From Rhizobium etli CFN 42 (lineage in GTDB: Bacteria > Pseudomonadota > Alphaproteobacteria > Rhizobiales > Rhizobiaceae): a stretch of DNA of 64,000 nt. The notes under the pieces are model-generated. The model was not told the origin of the DNA. It worked only from the letters and a program-made list of their open reading frames with translations, and did no database searches. Each line of letters starts with the position of its first letter. The first letter of the stretch is position 1. Below are positions 17,210 to 25,104 of the stretch, piece by piece. The stretch covers positions 124,001 to 188,000 of the forward strand of contig NC_007764.1 in NCBI RefSeq assembly GCF_000092045.1, in the 5' to 3' direction. Both the position numbers and the translations under genes were made by a program.

Positions 17210-18833
17210 GCTTCTTTCCGTTCGCAACCTAAAAATCGAGGCGACCAGCTATCCGCCGGGCGAGCCGCCCAAGCGGGTTACGATCGTCGACGACGTTTCC
17301 TTCGACCTCAAGAAGGGCAAGGTTCTCGGCCTGATCGGAGAATCGGGCGCCGGCAAGTCGACGATCGGCCTCTCGGCGCTTGCCTATGGCCGCGGCGGTG
17401 CCGAAATCACCGGCGGCGAGGTTCGGCTCGACGGCACCGATATTCTGGCACTCGGCAAGAACGGTGTGAGGAAAATCCGCGGCGCCCGCGTCTGCTATGT
17501 CGCGCAATCGGCGGCAGCCGCCTTCAATCCGGCGCACAGGCTCGGCGATCAGGTGATCGAAGCATCGGTCAAGCATGGGCTTATGACGAGGGAGGAGGCG
17601 CGCAAACGGGCGCTTTATCTGTCCCGTGTCCTCGGCCTGCCCAACCCCGAGACCTTCGGCGAGCGCTTTGCCCATCAGGTTTCCGGTGGCCAGTTGCAGC
17701 GCGCGATGACGGCGATGGCGCTCTGCTCCAACCCCGAGCTCATCGTCTTCGACGAGCCGACCACGGCACTCGACGTCACCACGCAGATCGACGTGCTGGC
17801 GGCGATCAAGCATGCGATCGAGGAGACCCATACGGCCGCCCTCTACATCACCCACGATCTTGCCGTCGTCGCGCAGATTTCCGACGACATCATGGTCCTG
17901 CGCCATGGCAAGCAGGTGGAGTATGGCAGTGTTCAGCAGATCATCGAGGCGCCGCGCGAGGACTATACCCGCGCCCTCGTCAATGTCAGGCAGGCCTATC
18001 GCGAGGAAGCCGCCGATCAGTCCACGGCCCTTCTCAAAGTGGAGAATGTCAGCGCCGAATATTCCAACGGCTTCAAGGTGCTGCACGGTGTCTCGCTGCA
18101 TGTGCCGAAGGGGCAGACGCTTGCCGTCGTCGGCGAATCCGGCTCCGGAAAATCGAGCCTGGCACGCGCCATTACCGGCCTCCTGCCGCCAAGCAGCGGA
18201 GGCATCGTCTTCGGCGGCAAGCCACTGGTGCCCGATCTGAAGAACCGGCAAAACGACGACCTCAGGCGTATCCAGCTGATCTATCAGATGGCCGACACGG
18301 CGATGAACCCGAGGCAGACGGTTCGCGACATCATCGGCCGTCCGTTGACCTTCTATTATGGCCTCAGAGGTGCGGAGAAGACGGCCAGAGTGAAGGAATT
18401 GCTCGATCAGATCGAGATGGGCAACGGCTTCATCGACCGCTACCCGGCCGAACTCTCCGGCGGCCAGAAGCAGCGCGTGGCGATCGCAAGAGCCCTTGCC
18501 GCCAAGCCCGAGCTCATTCTTTGCGACGAGCCGACCTCGGCGCTCGACCCGCTGGTGGCCGAGGGTATCCTCAAGCTGCTGCTGCGCCTGCAGCAGGAGG
18601 AACAGCTGTCCTACATCTTCATCACCCACGACATCGCGATCGTCCGGGCGATTGCCGACAGCGTGGCGGTGATGCATCGCGGCAAGCTCGTGCGCTTCGG
18701 GCCGAAATCGACGGCGCTGTCGCCACCCTTCGATGATTACACCGATCTGCTGTTGAAATCGGTGCCCGAAATGGAAATTGGCTGGCTGGAACGGGTGCTG
18801 ACGACGCGGAAGATGGCAAGCGCCGGGAATTGA
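17202..18833 (+). CDS. Fused dual-domain ABC ATPase (DppD-DppF type)
   Basis: 543 residues with two complete nucleotide-binding domains. The first has Walker A GESGAGKST (about residue 47), signature VSGGQLQRAM and Walker B LIVFDEPTTALD. The second has Walker A GESGSGKSS (about 311), signature LSGGQKQRVAIARAL and [12 protein letters not shown]. Each is followed by a switch histidine (ITHDLAVVAQ and ITHDIAIVRA). In peptide transporters these are often two separate proteins; one fused chain serving both permeases is a known variant. ATG 17202 is preferred over GTG 17196 because AGGGAGG (17188-17194) is correctly spaced from it. It is the last gene of the carnitine-type operon; the next gene is on the opposite strand. 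Confidence 0.92.
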   Translation: MPELLSVRNLKIEATSYPPGEPPKRVTIVDDVSFDLKKGKVLGLIGESGAGKSTIGLSALAYGRGGAEITGGEVRLDGTDILALGKNGVRKIRGARVCYVAQSAAAAFNPAHRLGDQVIEASVKHGLMTREEARKRALYLSRVLGLPNPETFGERFAHQVSGGQLQRAMTAMALCSNPELIVFDEPTTALDVTTQIDVLAAIKHAIEETHTAALYITHDLAVVAQISDDIMVLRHGKQVEYGSVQQIIEAPREDYTRALVNVRQAYREEAADQSTALLKVENVSAEYSNGFKVLHGVSLHVPKGQTLAVVGESGSGKSSLARAITGLLPPSSGGIVFGGKPLVPDLKNRQNDDLRRIQLIYQMADTAMNPRQTVRDIIGRPLTFYYGLRGAEKTARVKELLDQIEMGNGFIDRYPAELSGGQKQRVAIARALAAKPELILCDEPTSALDPLVAEGILKLLLRLQQEEQLSYIFITHDIAIVRAIADSVAVMHRGKLVRFGPKSTALSPPFDDYTDLLLKSVPEMEIGWLERVLTTRKMASAGN

Positions 18834-18892
18834 AGGCTCGAAATCTTTCGGCACTCATCCGGATATGATGGCTTCGTTGGAAAGCGGTGTCT

Positions 18893-19690
18893 TCAATACT
18901 CTGCCGGCACCGCATACACTTCCGCGGATGGATCTGCGAGGAACGAGCGCACCGTCGGTGGCAGCTGGCGTGAAGACAGCGGCAGTGGTCCGCAACGCGA
19001 CAGAAGCTCGCGTAGGTTGGGCTCGGCGCCGACATGCCGCCAGATCATGCGCGACGCATACGGGAGATTTTCCCGTCGCCACGAAACTCCCATTGTCGTC
19101 CCGCGCAGATAGACGCGCTGGTACTCATCGAATGGCAGGAGGATCGTCTGTGAAAGTACCGGATTCGGGCCGACGACTCGCTCCGTAATGAAGATCCGGT
19201 TTCGATAGAAGGCCGCAAGGCCGACATATTTCGAAAATTGCTGGATGCCGTTTCCAGCGTCCCGCAGACGCTCCATTGATTTGACATGCACAAGCCCACC
19301 CTTCTCCACAAAGCGGCTGCACGAACAGACAACCATCCCCGGCCAGGACGGGGAGCGATGATAGGTCTGGAAATAGCCAATATGGCGCCGGAGCGCGGTC
19401 AGATCGCCTGGGAACGCCTTTAATAGTTCGGAACTTTGATTGAGGTCTAGAGTCGGTTTGCGAAGCCGCTCGCGAAAGAGCCTGGGAGCGAGACCAAAAT
19501 CGGCTGCGTCGAGGTCGAAATACTTGGCTATGCGCGCGAGATTATGGGCAGACGGCCTCGTCTGGCCGTTGATATATCGATTGAATTGCTGCCGGTTGAT
19601 ATCGATCGCGCGGCAAAGATGCGAAATGGAACGTTGCGTGGCACAGGCGATCTTGAGGTTCTCGACTAGGTGGGGCATCGGCGGTTCCAT
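18893..19690 (-). CDS. XRE-type HTH transcriptional regulator
   Basis: 265 residues. The N terminus is a Cro/C1-type HTH of a recognisable form: SISHLCRAIDINRQQFNRYINGQTRPS, then NLARIAKYFDLDAADFGLAP (residues about 20-65). The remaining 200 residues are a domain I do not recognise, with GYFQTYHRSPSWPGMVVCSC and a C-terminal basic/aromatic stretch, probably a ligand-binding region. It is divergent from the paralogous binding protein at 19800, with a short direct repeat between them, so it is likely to regulate that gene set. ATG 19690 is used although it lacks a clear ribosome site; ATG 19678 (MPHLVENL) is an alternative. Confidence 0.8.
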   Translation of the reverse strand: MEPPMPHLVENLKIACATQRSISHLCRAIDINRQQFNRYINGQTRPSAHNLARIAKYFDLDAADFGLAPRLFRERLRKPTLDLNQSSELLKAFPGDLTALRRHIGYFQTYHRSPSWPGMVVCSCSRFVEKGGLVHVKSMERLRDAGNGIQQFSKYVGLAAFYRNRIFITERVVGPNPVLSQTILLPFDEYQRVYLRGTTMGVSWRRENLPYASRMIWRHVGAEPNLRELLSRCGPLPLSSRQLPPTVRSFLADPSAEVYAVPAEY

Positions 19691-19723
19691 CTGAATGATG
19701 GCAGCGTAAACTCGCTCAAAGAT

Positions 19724-19749
19724 GCGTCAAGTCGCGAAATTGCGTGAAG
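19724..19749. promoter_or_regulatory. Direct repeat, candidate operator
   Basis: GCGTCAAG (19724-19731) and GCGTGAAG (19742-19749) are repeated at an 18-base period in the divergent promoter between the HTH regulator and the second binding protein. One mismatch in eight bases makes this a weak candidate only. Confidence 0.25.
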
Positions 19750-19799
19750 CAGCCTGATCTCTACGTTCCCTTCTAATAACGTTGAAAAAGGGAACTGAA

Positions 19800-21377
19800 A
19801 TGACACGTGAAAAGGATCAATCTTCGCCTCTGAGTATCGGCCGCCGTCACTTCGTTGGCGGTGCCGTCGCGCTGGGTGCTTTGCCAGTCCTCACCTCCGG
19901 CCTCTTGATGCCGCGCGATGCCCGCGCGGAAGCGAAGCGCGGTGGTCATCTGAAACTCGGTCTCAAGGGCGGGGCCACCAGTGATACGCTCGACCCCGCG
20001 ACCTATAGCGCCTCGGTGTTGTTCGTGATTGGCCGTCTCTGGGGCGACACCCTTGTCGAATCCGACCCTAAGACCGGGGCGCCCTTGCCGTCGCTGGCGA
20101 CTTCCTGGACGCCATCGGCGGACGCATCCGTCTGGACTTTCAAAATCAGGAACGACGTGCAGTTTCACGACGGCGGCAAGATGACCGTCGCGGACATCGT
20201 CGCGACACTGAAACGACACGCGGACAAGAATTCGCAGTCGGGCGCTCTGGGGCTCATGGCCTCGATCACCGGTATCGAAGAAAAAGCTGGCGACCTTATC
20301 CTCACACTTTCGGAAGGCAATGCGGACCTGCCTTTGCTTTTGACCGACTATCACCTGATCATCCAACCGAAGGGCGGCCTCGACAAGCCTGCGGCGGCCA
20401 TCGGTACAGGTCCTTACATTCTGAAAAGCTTCGAACCGGGCGTTCACGCAACCTTCGAGAAAAACCCGAAGGATTGGCGCTCCGACCGCGGCTTTGTCGA
20501 CAGTATCGAAATCCTCGTCATCAACGACAACACCGCCCGCGTTGCCGCACTTGCCTCCGGCCAAGTCCATTTCGTCAACAATGTCGACCCCAAGACAGTC
20601 CCGATGCTGCAGCGAGCACCGACCGTCGAAATCCTCCGGAATGCAGGCAAGGGCTTCTATTGTTTCCTAATGCATTGCGACACGGCTCCCTTCGACAACA
20701 CCGATCTTCGGCTTGCGCTGAAATATGCCATCGATCGTCAGGCGATCCTCGACAAGGTTCTGGGCGGCTACGGAGTCATCGGCAACGACTATCCGGTCAA
20801 TTCCAACTACGCCCTCGCCCCGACCGATATCGAGCAGCGCCCTTATGATCCAGACAAGGCCGCCTTCCACTTCAAGAAAGCGGGTCTCGACCGCTCCATT
20901 CAACTGCTCACGTCAGACGCAGCCTTTCCGGGCGCTGTGGATGCGGCGATCCTGTTCCAGCAAAGCGCGCGCAAGGCCGGCATCACGATCGACGTCAAGC
21001 GCGAACCGGAAGACGGCTACTGGACCAATGTCTGGAACAAACAGCCCTTCTGCGCCTCGTTCTGGGGCGGTCGTCCGACCCAGGATTCGCGCTATTCCAC
21101 CTCTTACCTGTCGACCGCAGAATGGAACGACACGCGTTTCAAGCGCCCTGACTTCGACAAATTGGTTCTGCAAGCAAGGTCAGAACTCGATGAGGCCAAG
21201 CGCAAGGTGCTTTATCGGCAATTGGCCCTGATGGTGCGAGACGACGGCGGTCTGATCCTGCCCGTCTTCAACGACTACATCATGGCCTCTTCGAAAATGC
21301 TGCAGGGATATGTCGACGACATCGGCAACGATATGTCCAACGGCTACATCGGCAGCCGTGTGTGGCTTAATGCCTAA
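19800..21377 (+). CDS. Second Tat-exported family 5 binding protein, paralogue of the 13691 gene
   Basis: 525 residues. The signal carries GRRHFVGGAVALGALPVL (twin arginine) and ends near ARAEAKRGG. The mature protein aligns with the 13691 protein along its whole length with roughly two residues in three identical by eye, including KRGGHLKLGL, LSEGNAD, SIGTGPY/AIGTGPY and DDIGNDMSNGY. It therefore probably feeds the same DppBC-ATPase complex with a related ligand, since no second permease set is present. ATG 19800 follows AAAGGGAACTGAA; a TTG six codons upstream is less likely. A CocE-type hydrolase starts 15 bases after its stop, so the pair is an operon, and the divergent HTH gene is the probable regulator. 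Confidence 0.9.
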   Translation: MTREKDQSSPLSIGRRHFVGGAVALGALPVLTSGLLMPRDARAEAKRGGHLKLGLKGGATSDTLDPATYSASVLFVIGRLWGDTLVESDPKTGAPLPSLATSWTPSADASVWTFKIRNDVQFHDGGKMTVADIVATLKRHADKNSQSGALGLMASITGIEEKAGDLILTLSEGNADLPLLLTDYHLIIQPKGGLDKPAAAIGTGPYILKSFEPGVHATFEKNPKDWRSDRGFVDSIEILVINDNTARVAALASGQVHFVNNVDPKTVPMLQRAPTVEILRNAGKGFYCFLMHCDTAPFDNTDLRLALKYAIDRQAILDKVLGGYGVIGNDYPVNSNYALAPTDIEQRPYDPDKAAFHFKKAGLDRSIQLLTSDAAFPGAVDAAILFQQSARKAGITIDVKREPEDGYWTNVWNKQPFCASFWGGRPTQDSRYSTSYLSTAEWNDTRFKRPDFDKLVLQARSELDEAKRKVLYRQLALMVRDDGGLILPVFNDYIMASSKMLQGYVDDIGNDMSNGYIGSRVWLNA

Positions 21378-21392
21378 AGCTCTTCTGGATAT

Positions 21393-23402
21393 ATGACAAT
21401 GTCAGACCGCAGCTTCACAACCATCGAAAATCAGTGGATCACCTTGAAGGATCGGACGCGGCTGGCGGCACGCATCTGGATGCCCGACGGCGCTGAGCAG
21501 AATCCCGTTCCTGCAGTGTTCGAATTCCTGCCCTACCGCAAGCGGGACGGGACCAGCCCCAGGGATGAGTCGACCTATCCGGTGTTCGCCGCCGCCGGCA
21601 TTGCCGGCGTGCGGGTCGATATCCGCGGATCGGGCGAATCCGACGGCGTCATCGACGGCGAATATACCGAGCGGGAGCTTGCCGATGCCTGCGAGCTGAT
21701 CGCCTGGATTGCGGCGCAGCCCTGGTCGAACGGCTCCGTCGGCATGATGGGCATCTCCTGGGGCGGCTTCAACAGCCTGCAGGTCGCCGCATTGCGGCCG
21801 CCGGCGCTCAAAGCCGTCATCTCAATCGCCTCGACCGTCGACCGCTATAATGACGATATCCATTATAAGAACGGCTGCCATCTTTCCGCCCAGCTCTCAT
21901 GGGCGGCGACGATGCTTGGCTACCAGTCACGCCCCCCTGATCCGGCACTTGTCGGCGAGCGCTGGAAGGAGATGTGGCTGGAGCGCCTGGCAGGCGAACC
22001 CTTTTTCATGGAGGAGTGGCTGGCCCATCAGCGGCGCGATGATTTCTGGCGTCACGGCTCGATCTCGGAGGACTTTTCGAGCGTCGAGATCCCGACGCTC
22101 GTGATTGCCGGTTGGGCGGATGGCTACCGCAATACGCCGTTGATGGCGGTCGAGGGTCTGGGCGAGAAGGCGAAGGCACTGATCGGTCCCTGGGTGCACA
22201 AATATCCGCACTTTGCCTGGCCGAAACCGCGCGCCGATTTCCACGGCGAAGCGATCGCCTGGTGGAACAAGTGGCTGCGGGGCGAGGACAATGGCATCGA
22301 CAAACTGCCGCAGGCCCGCGCCTATATTCTCGACGCCGTCCGCCCGGCGCCGCGGCGCGACAGCGATCCTGGTTTTTGGATCGCGCGGGATGTCTGGACG
22401 CCGCCGCACATGCAATGTTTCTACGTCGAGCAATTCGGCAGGTTGACCGAAGGCATGCCGATCCCGCATGCGCCCGAGCATCCCGTCTATGTCAGGTCTC
22501 CTCTCGATACCGGCACGGCATCGGGTGAATATTTCACGCTGAAGCCCGACGCGGAAATGGCGATCGATCAACGGTTGGACGATGCCGGTTCGTTGGTCTT
22601 CGATACCATGCCGCTTGCCGATGATTGCGACTATCTCGGTCGGCCGGTGCTGACACTGCGGCTGCGGCCCCGGGCGGCGCATGCGAACCTCTGCGGCCGG
22701 CTCGTCGATGTTCATCCTGATGGCACGGCGACGCGGGTCGCCTTCGGCGTCGTCAATCTCAGCCATCGCGACGGCAACGCCGATCCGAAACCGCTGATCC
22801 CGGGCGAGACGGTGTCGATCCGACTGGTGCTCGATGCCTGCGGCTATCGCTTCCGCAAGGGGCATCGCATCCGCCTTTCGCTGTCCACCGCCTATTGGCC
22901 GATGATCCTGCCGCCACCTGAGGACGAAGGGATGGACATCGATATCGCCTCGCTCGGCTTGGGACTGCCGGTGCTCGGCGATCATCGCAGGATTACAGTC
23001 GAGGCGCCGGCCAATCCCGATCCCCTGCCGAGATATATCGAGCATGCGGCTGCCGCGACGAAACGGCAGATCGTCCGGGATCTCTCGGCAAACCGGACGG
23101 ACTATCGCATCCACGAGGAGACCGGGCTTTACGAACATCCCAAGACGGGCCTGTCGACCCGGCAATTGCGCGAGGAAGTCTGGTCGATTTCGCCGGATGA
23201 TCCGCTGTCGATGACCGGTGTGTCGACCTGGACCTGCGACATGCACCGTCCCGGCTGGTTCGTGCGGACGGTGGCAAGGGCGCGGATTGCCTGTACCGCA
23301 ACCGATTGGATCGTCAGCGCCGTCGTCACGGCGTTCGAGGACGACGTACAGATCTTCGAAAAGATCTTCGCAGAAAAGAAGATTGCGCGCGACCTGATGT
23401 GA
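21393..23402 (+). CDS. CocE/NonD family alpha/beta hydrolase (X-Pro dipeptidyl-peptidase S15-like)
   Basis: 669 residues in two domains. An S15/CocE hydrolase core has nucleophile Ser122 in GISWGGFN, the acid in VIAGWADGYRNTP and the histidine in GPWVHKYPHFAWP. A C-terminal jelly-roll PepX_C domain begins near residue 320. There is no signal peptide, so it is cytoplasmic. Members hydrolyse acyl esters (cocaine esterase) or X-Pro peptides. A C-terminal extension of about 100 residues, after HRRITVEAP, carries TGLSTRQLREEVWSISPDDPLSM. It is coupled to the second binding protein, so it probably acts on the imported compound. ATG 21393 and ATG 21399 are both possible. It is convergent with the next gene, three bases apart. 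Confidence 0.87.
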   Translation: MTMSDRSFTTIENQWITLKDRTRLAARIWMPDGAEQNPVPAVFEFLPYRKRDGTSPRDESTYPVFAAAGIAGVRVDIRGSGESDGVIDGEYTERELADACELIAWIAAQPWSNGSVGMMGISWGGFNSLQVAALRPPALKAVISIASTVDRYNDDIHYKNGCHLSAQLSWAATMLGYQSRPPDPALVGERWKEMWLERLAGEPFFMEEWLAHQRRDDFWRHGSISEDFSSVEIPTLVIAGWADGYRNTPLMAVEGLGEKAKALIGPWVHKYPHFAWPKPRADFHGEAIAWWNKWLRGEDNGIDKLPQARAYILDAVRPAPRRDSDPGFWIARDVWTPPHMQCFYVEQFGRLTEGMPIPHAPEHPVYVRSPLDTGTASGEYFTLKPDAEMAIDQRLDDAGSLVFDTMPLADDCDYLGRPVLTLRLRPRAAHANLCGRLVDVHPDGTATRVAFGVVNLSHRDGNADPKPLIPGETVSIRLVLDACGYRFRKGHRIRLSLSTAYWPMILPPPEDEGMDIDIASLGLGLPVLGDHRRITVEAPANPDPLPRYIEHAAAATKRQIVRDLSANRTDYRIHEETGLYEHPKTGLSTRQLREEVWSISPDDPLSMTGVSTWTCDMHRPGWFVRTVARARIACTATDWIVSAVVTAFEDDVQIFEKIFAEKKIARDLM

Positions 23403-23405
23403 TCG

Positions 23406-24317
23406 TCAAAGCATGGCGAAATGCCTGACGGCCTCGCAGACAGCGCGGAAGCCGTCGCGCGCGCCATCGCTCATATGGCGGGCGCGTAGCCAGGCATGCA
23501 CCATCTGCGGTTCCTCCCGGAACGAAACCTCGATGCCCTCCGCAGCCAGCCGGGCGGCATAGTGCCGGCCGTCATCGCGAAGCGGATCGAAATGCGCGAC
23601 GGTGATGAAGGCCGGCGGCAGTCCGATGAGCGAAGCTGCCTGCAGCGGCTCGGCGATCGCATTTCCTGCAGGGGCCCGCAGGATCTCGCGATAATAGGCG
23701 ACATCGGCCGTCGTCAGTCCGGGTGCGGCGGCCATTTCCACATAGGACCCTGCGTCGAGGTCGCCGCCGAGGCTAGGGTAGATCAGCACCTGGCCGACGA
23801 CACCCGATAGCTCCTCGTCGCGCGCCCGCAAGGCAAGGCCTGCCGCAAGATTGCCGCCGGCGCTGTCGCCGATCAGCACGACTTTGTTGCTGGCGGCAAG
23901 CAGATGTTTCAGCACGGCAAAGCCGTCATCCGTCTGTGCCGGCCAGCGAAATTCAGGGGCCAGCCGGTAATCGACGGAAACGAGTTCGGCGCCGGCAAAA
24001 TCGGCGATCTCGGCGCAGATGGCATGATGGCTCTCGAGCGAACCGACGACGAAGCCGCCGCCATGGAGATAGAGCAGAACAGTCCGGGTGATGATTTTCC
24101 GCGGACGGTAGCGCCGGATCGGTATGCGCTGAACCATGCCGTCCGCAAAGATCATATCCGGGGGCAGCGGGCGGTCGAAGCGCGCACAAAGTGCATCGTA
24201 CCAATGCCGCTGCTGTTCGACCGGCGCTTCAACGGCGTCCGCGGGATAGAAGCTATCGCAAATCTGGAGAAACTGCAGAATGCCCTTTTCGGTGGGGACA
24301 GGCGATGGAGCGGACAT
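23406..24317 (-). CDS. Alpha/beta hydrolase, hormone-sensitive-lipase family
   Basis: 303 residues. The HSL/family IV esterase marks are present: HGGGFVVGS (oxyanion hole, from His85), nucleophile Ser152 in GDSAGGNLA, and the DPLRDDGRHYAARL and MVHAWLRAR segments holding the acid and histidine. The family hydrolyses short to medium acyl esters in the cytoplasm. AAAGGA precedes ATG 24317. It lies tail to tail with the CocE-type hydrolase, which places two esterase-type enzymes beside the second binding protein. A role in releasing acyl groups from the imported solute is plausible but unproven. Confidence 0.9.
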   Translation of the reverse strand: MSAPSPVPTEKGILQFLQICDSFYPADAVEAPVEQQRHWYDALCARFDRPLPPDMIFADGMVQRIPIRRYRPRKIITRTVLLYLHGGGFVVGSLESHHAICAEIADFAGAELVSVDYRLAPEFRWPAQTDDGFAVLKHLLAASNKVVLIGDSAGGNLAAGLALRARDEELSGVVGQVLIYPSLGGDLDAGSYVEMAAAPGLTTADVAYYREILRAPAGNAIAEPLQAASLIGLPPAFITVAHFDPLRDDGRHYAARLAAEGIEVSFREEPQMVHAWLRARHMSDGARDGFRAVCEAVRHFAML

Positions 24318-24582
24318 TGAGGGTCCTTTCGATTTTGGACATGCGGATCACGCCCTTGGCCGACTCTGCGTCCATCATGCGCCTTTGCGGCGGAGGCAAT
24401 CTGTCTGGTCGCGACCCGTGGATGTCGCGATGCTTTCTTATTTTGATCCTGCATTTCCAGGGGCTTTGCCGTTTTTTTCAAAAACCCGACAAATCTTTCG
24501 CCTGCGACCCAAGGAAAGTCATCGGCGAAACGTCTAAATCCTGAAATAGCATCGTGCTTGATAGCTTGGGGGTAAGTGCGCA

Positions 24583-25104
24583 TTGGATGCGGAGCTCATA
24601 GAACGAGCACAGCGCGGCGACCGGGAAGCCTTCGGGCAACTGGTCTCGCGCCATTATGATTTCGTCCGCGCGACGGCGTGGCGGTGGTCGGGCAGTTCCA
24701 CGGATGCGGACGATATCGCCCAGGAGGTCTGCGTCAAAATCGGTGCCGCCATGCGCAGCTTTCGCGGCGCCAGCCACTTCAGGACATGGCTTTACACGCT
24801 GACGCTGAACGCCGCTCGCGATCACAGACGCAAACGCGCACGAGAGCAGCAGACGTTCCGCGCCTATGCTGCTGAACCCCGGCAGGATGCGCCGGGCGGA
24901 GAAGACGAGATATCGAACGCATTGTGGGCGGCCGTGCGCGCTTTGCCGGAACGGCAATGCGACGCCGTGCTGCTCGTCTATGGCGAAGGCCTCAGCCATT
25001 CGGCCGCCGCCGATGTCATGGGCTGCTCGGAGGCGACCGTCTCCTGGCAGGTCCACGAGGCGCGCAAGCGGCTGAAGGCCATGTTCGGCAAGGAAGAGGT
25101 ATGA
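24583..25104 (+). CDS. ECF-type sigma-70 family RNA polymerase sigma factor
   Basis: 173 residues. Region 2 covers about residues 10-75 (REAFGQLVSRHYDFVRATAWRW, then DADDIAQEVCVKI and FRTWLYTLTLNAARDHRRK). Region 4 covers about 110-165 (ALPERQCDAVLLVYGEGLSHSAAADVMGCSEATVSWQVHEARKRLK) and includes the HTH that reads the -35 element. This is the minimal two-region ECF form. The start is TTG 24583, preceded by GGGGGTA. The last codons overlap the start of the VWA gene (ATGATGG at 25101), so the two are translationally coupled. The usual small anti-sigma gene is absent, and the downstream membrane protein may fill that role. Confidence 0.9.
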   Translation: MDAELIERAQRGDREAFGQLVSRHYDFVRATAWRWSGSSTDADDIAQEVCVKIGAAMRSFRGASHFRTWLYTLTLNAARDHRRKRAREQQTFRAYAAEPRQDAPGGEDEISNALWAAVRALPERQCDAVLLVYGEGLSHSAAADVMGCSEATVSWQVHEARKRLKAMFGKEEV

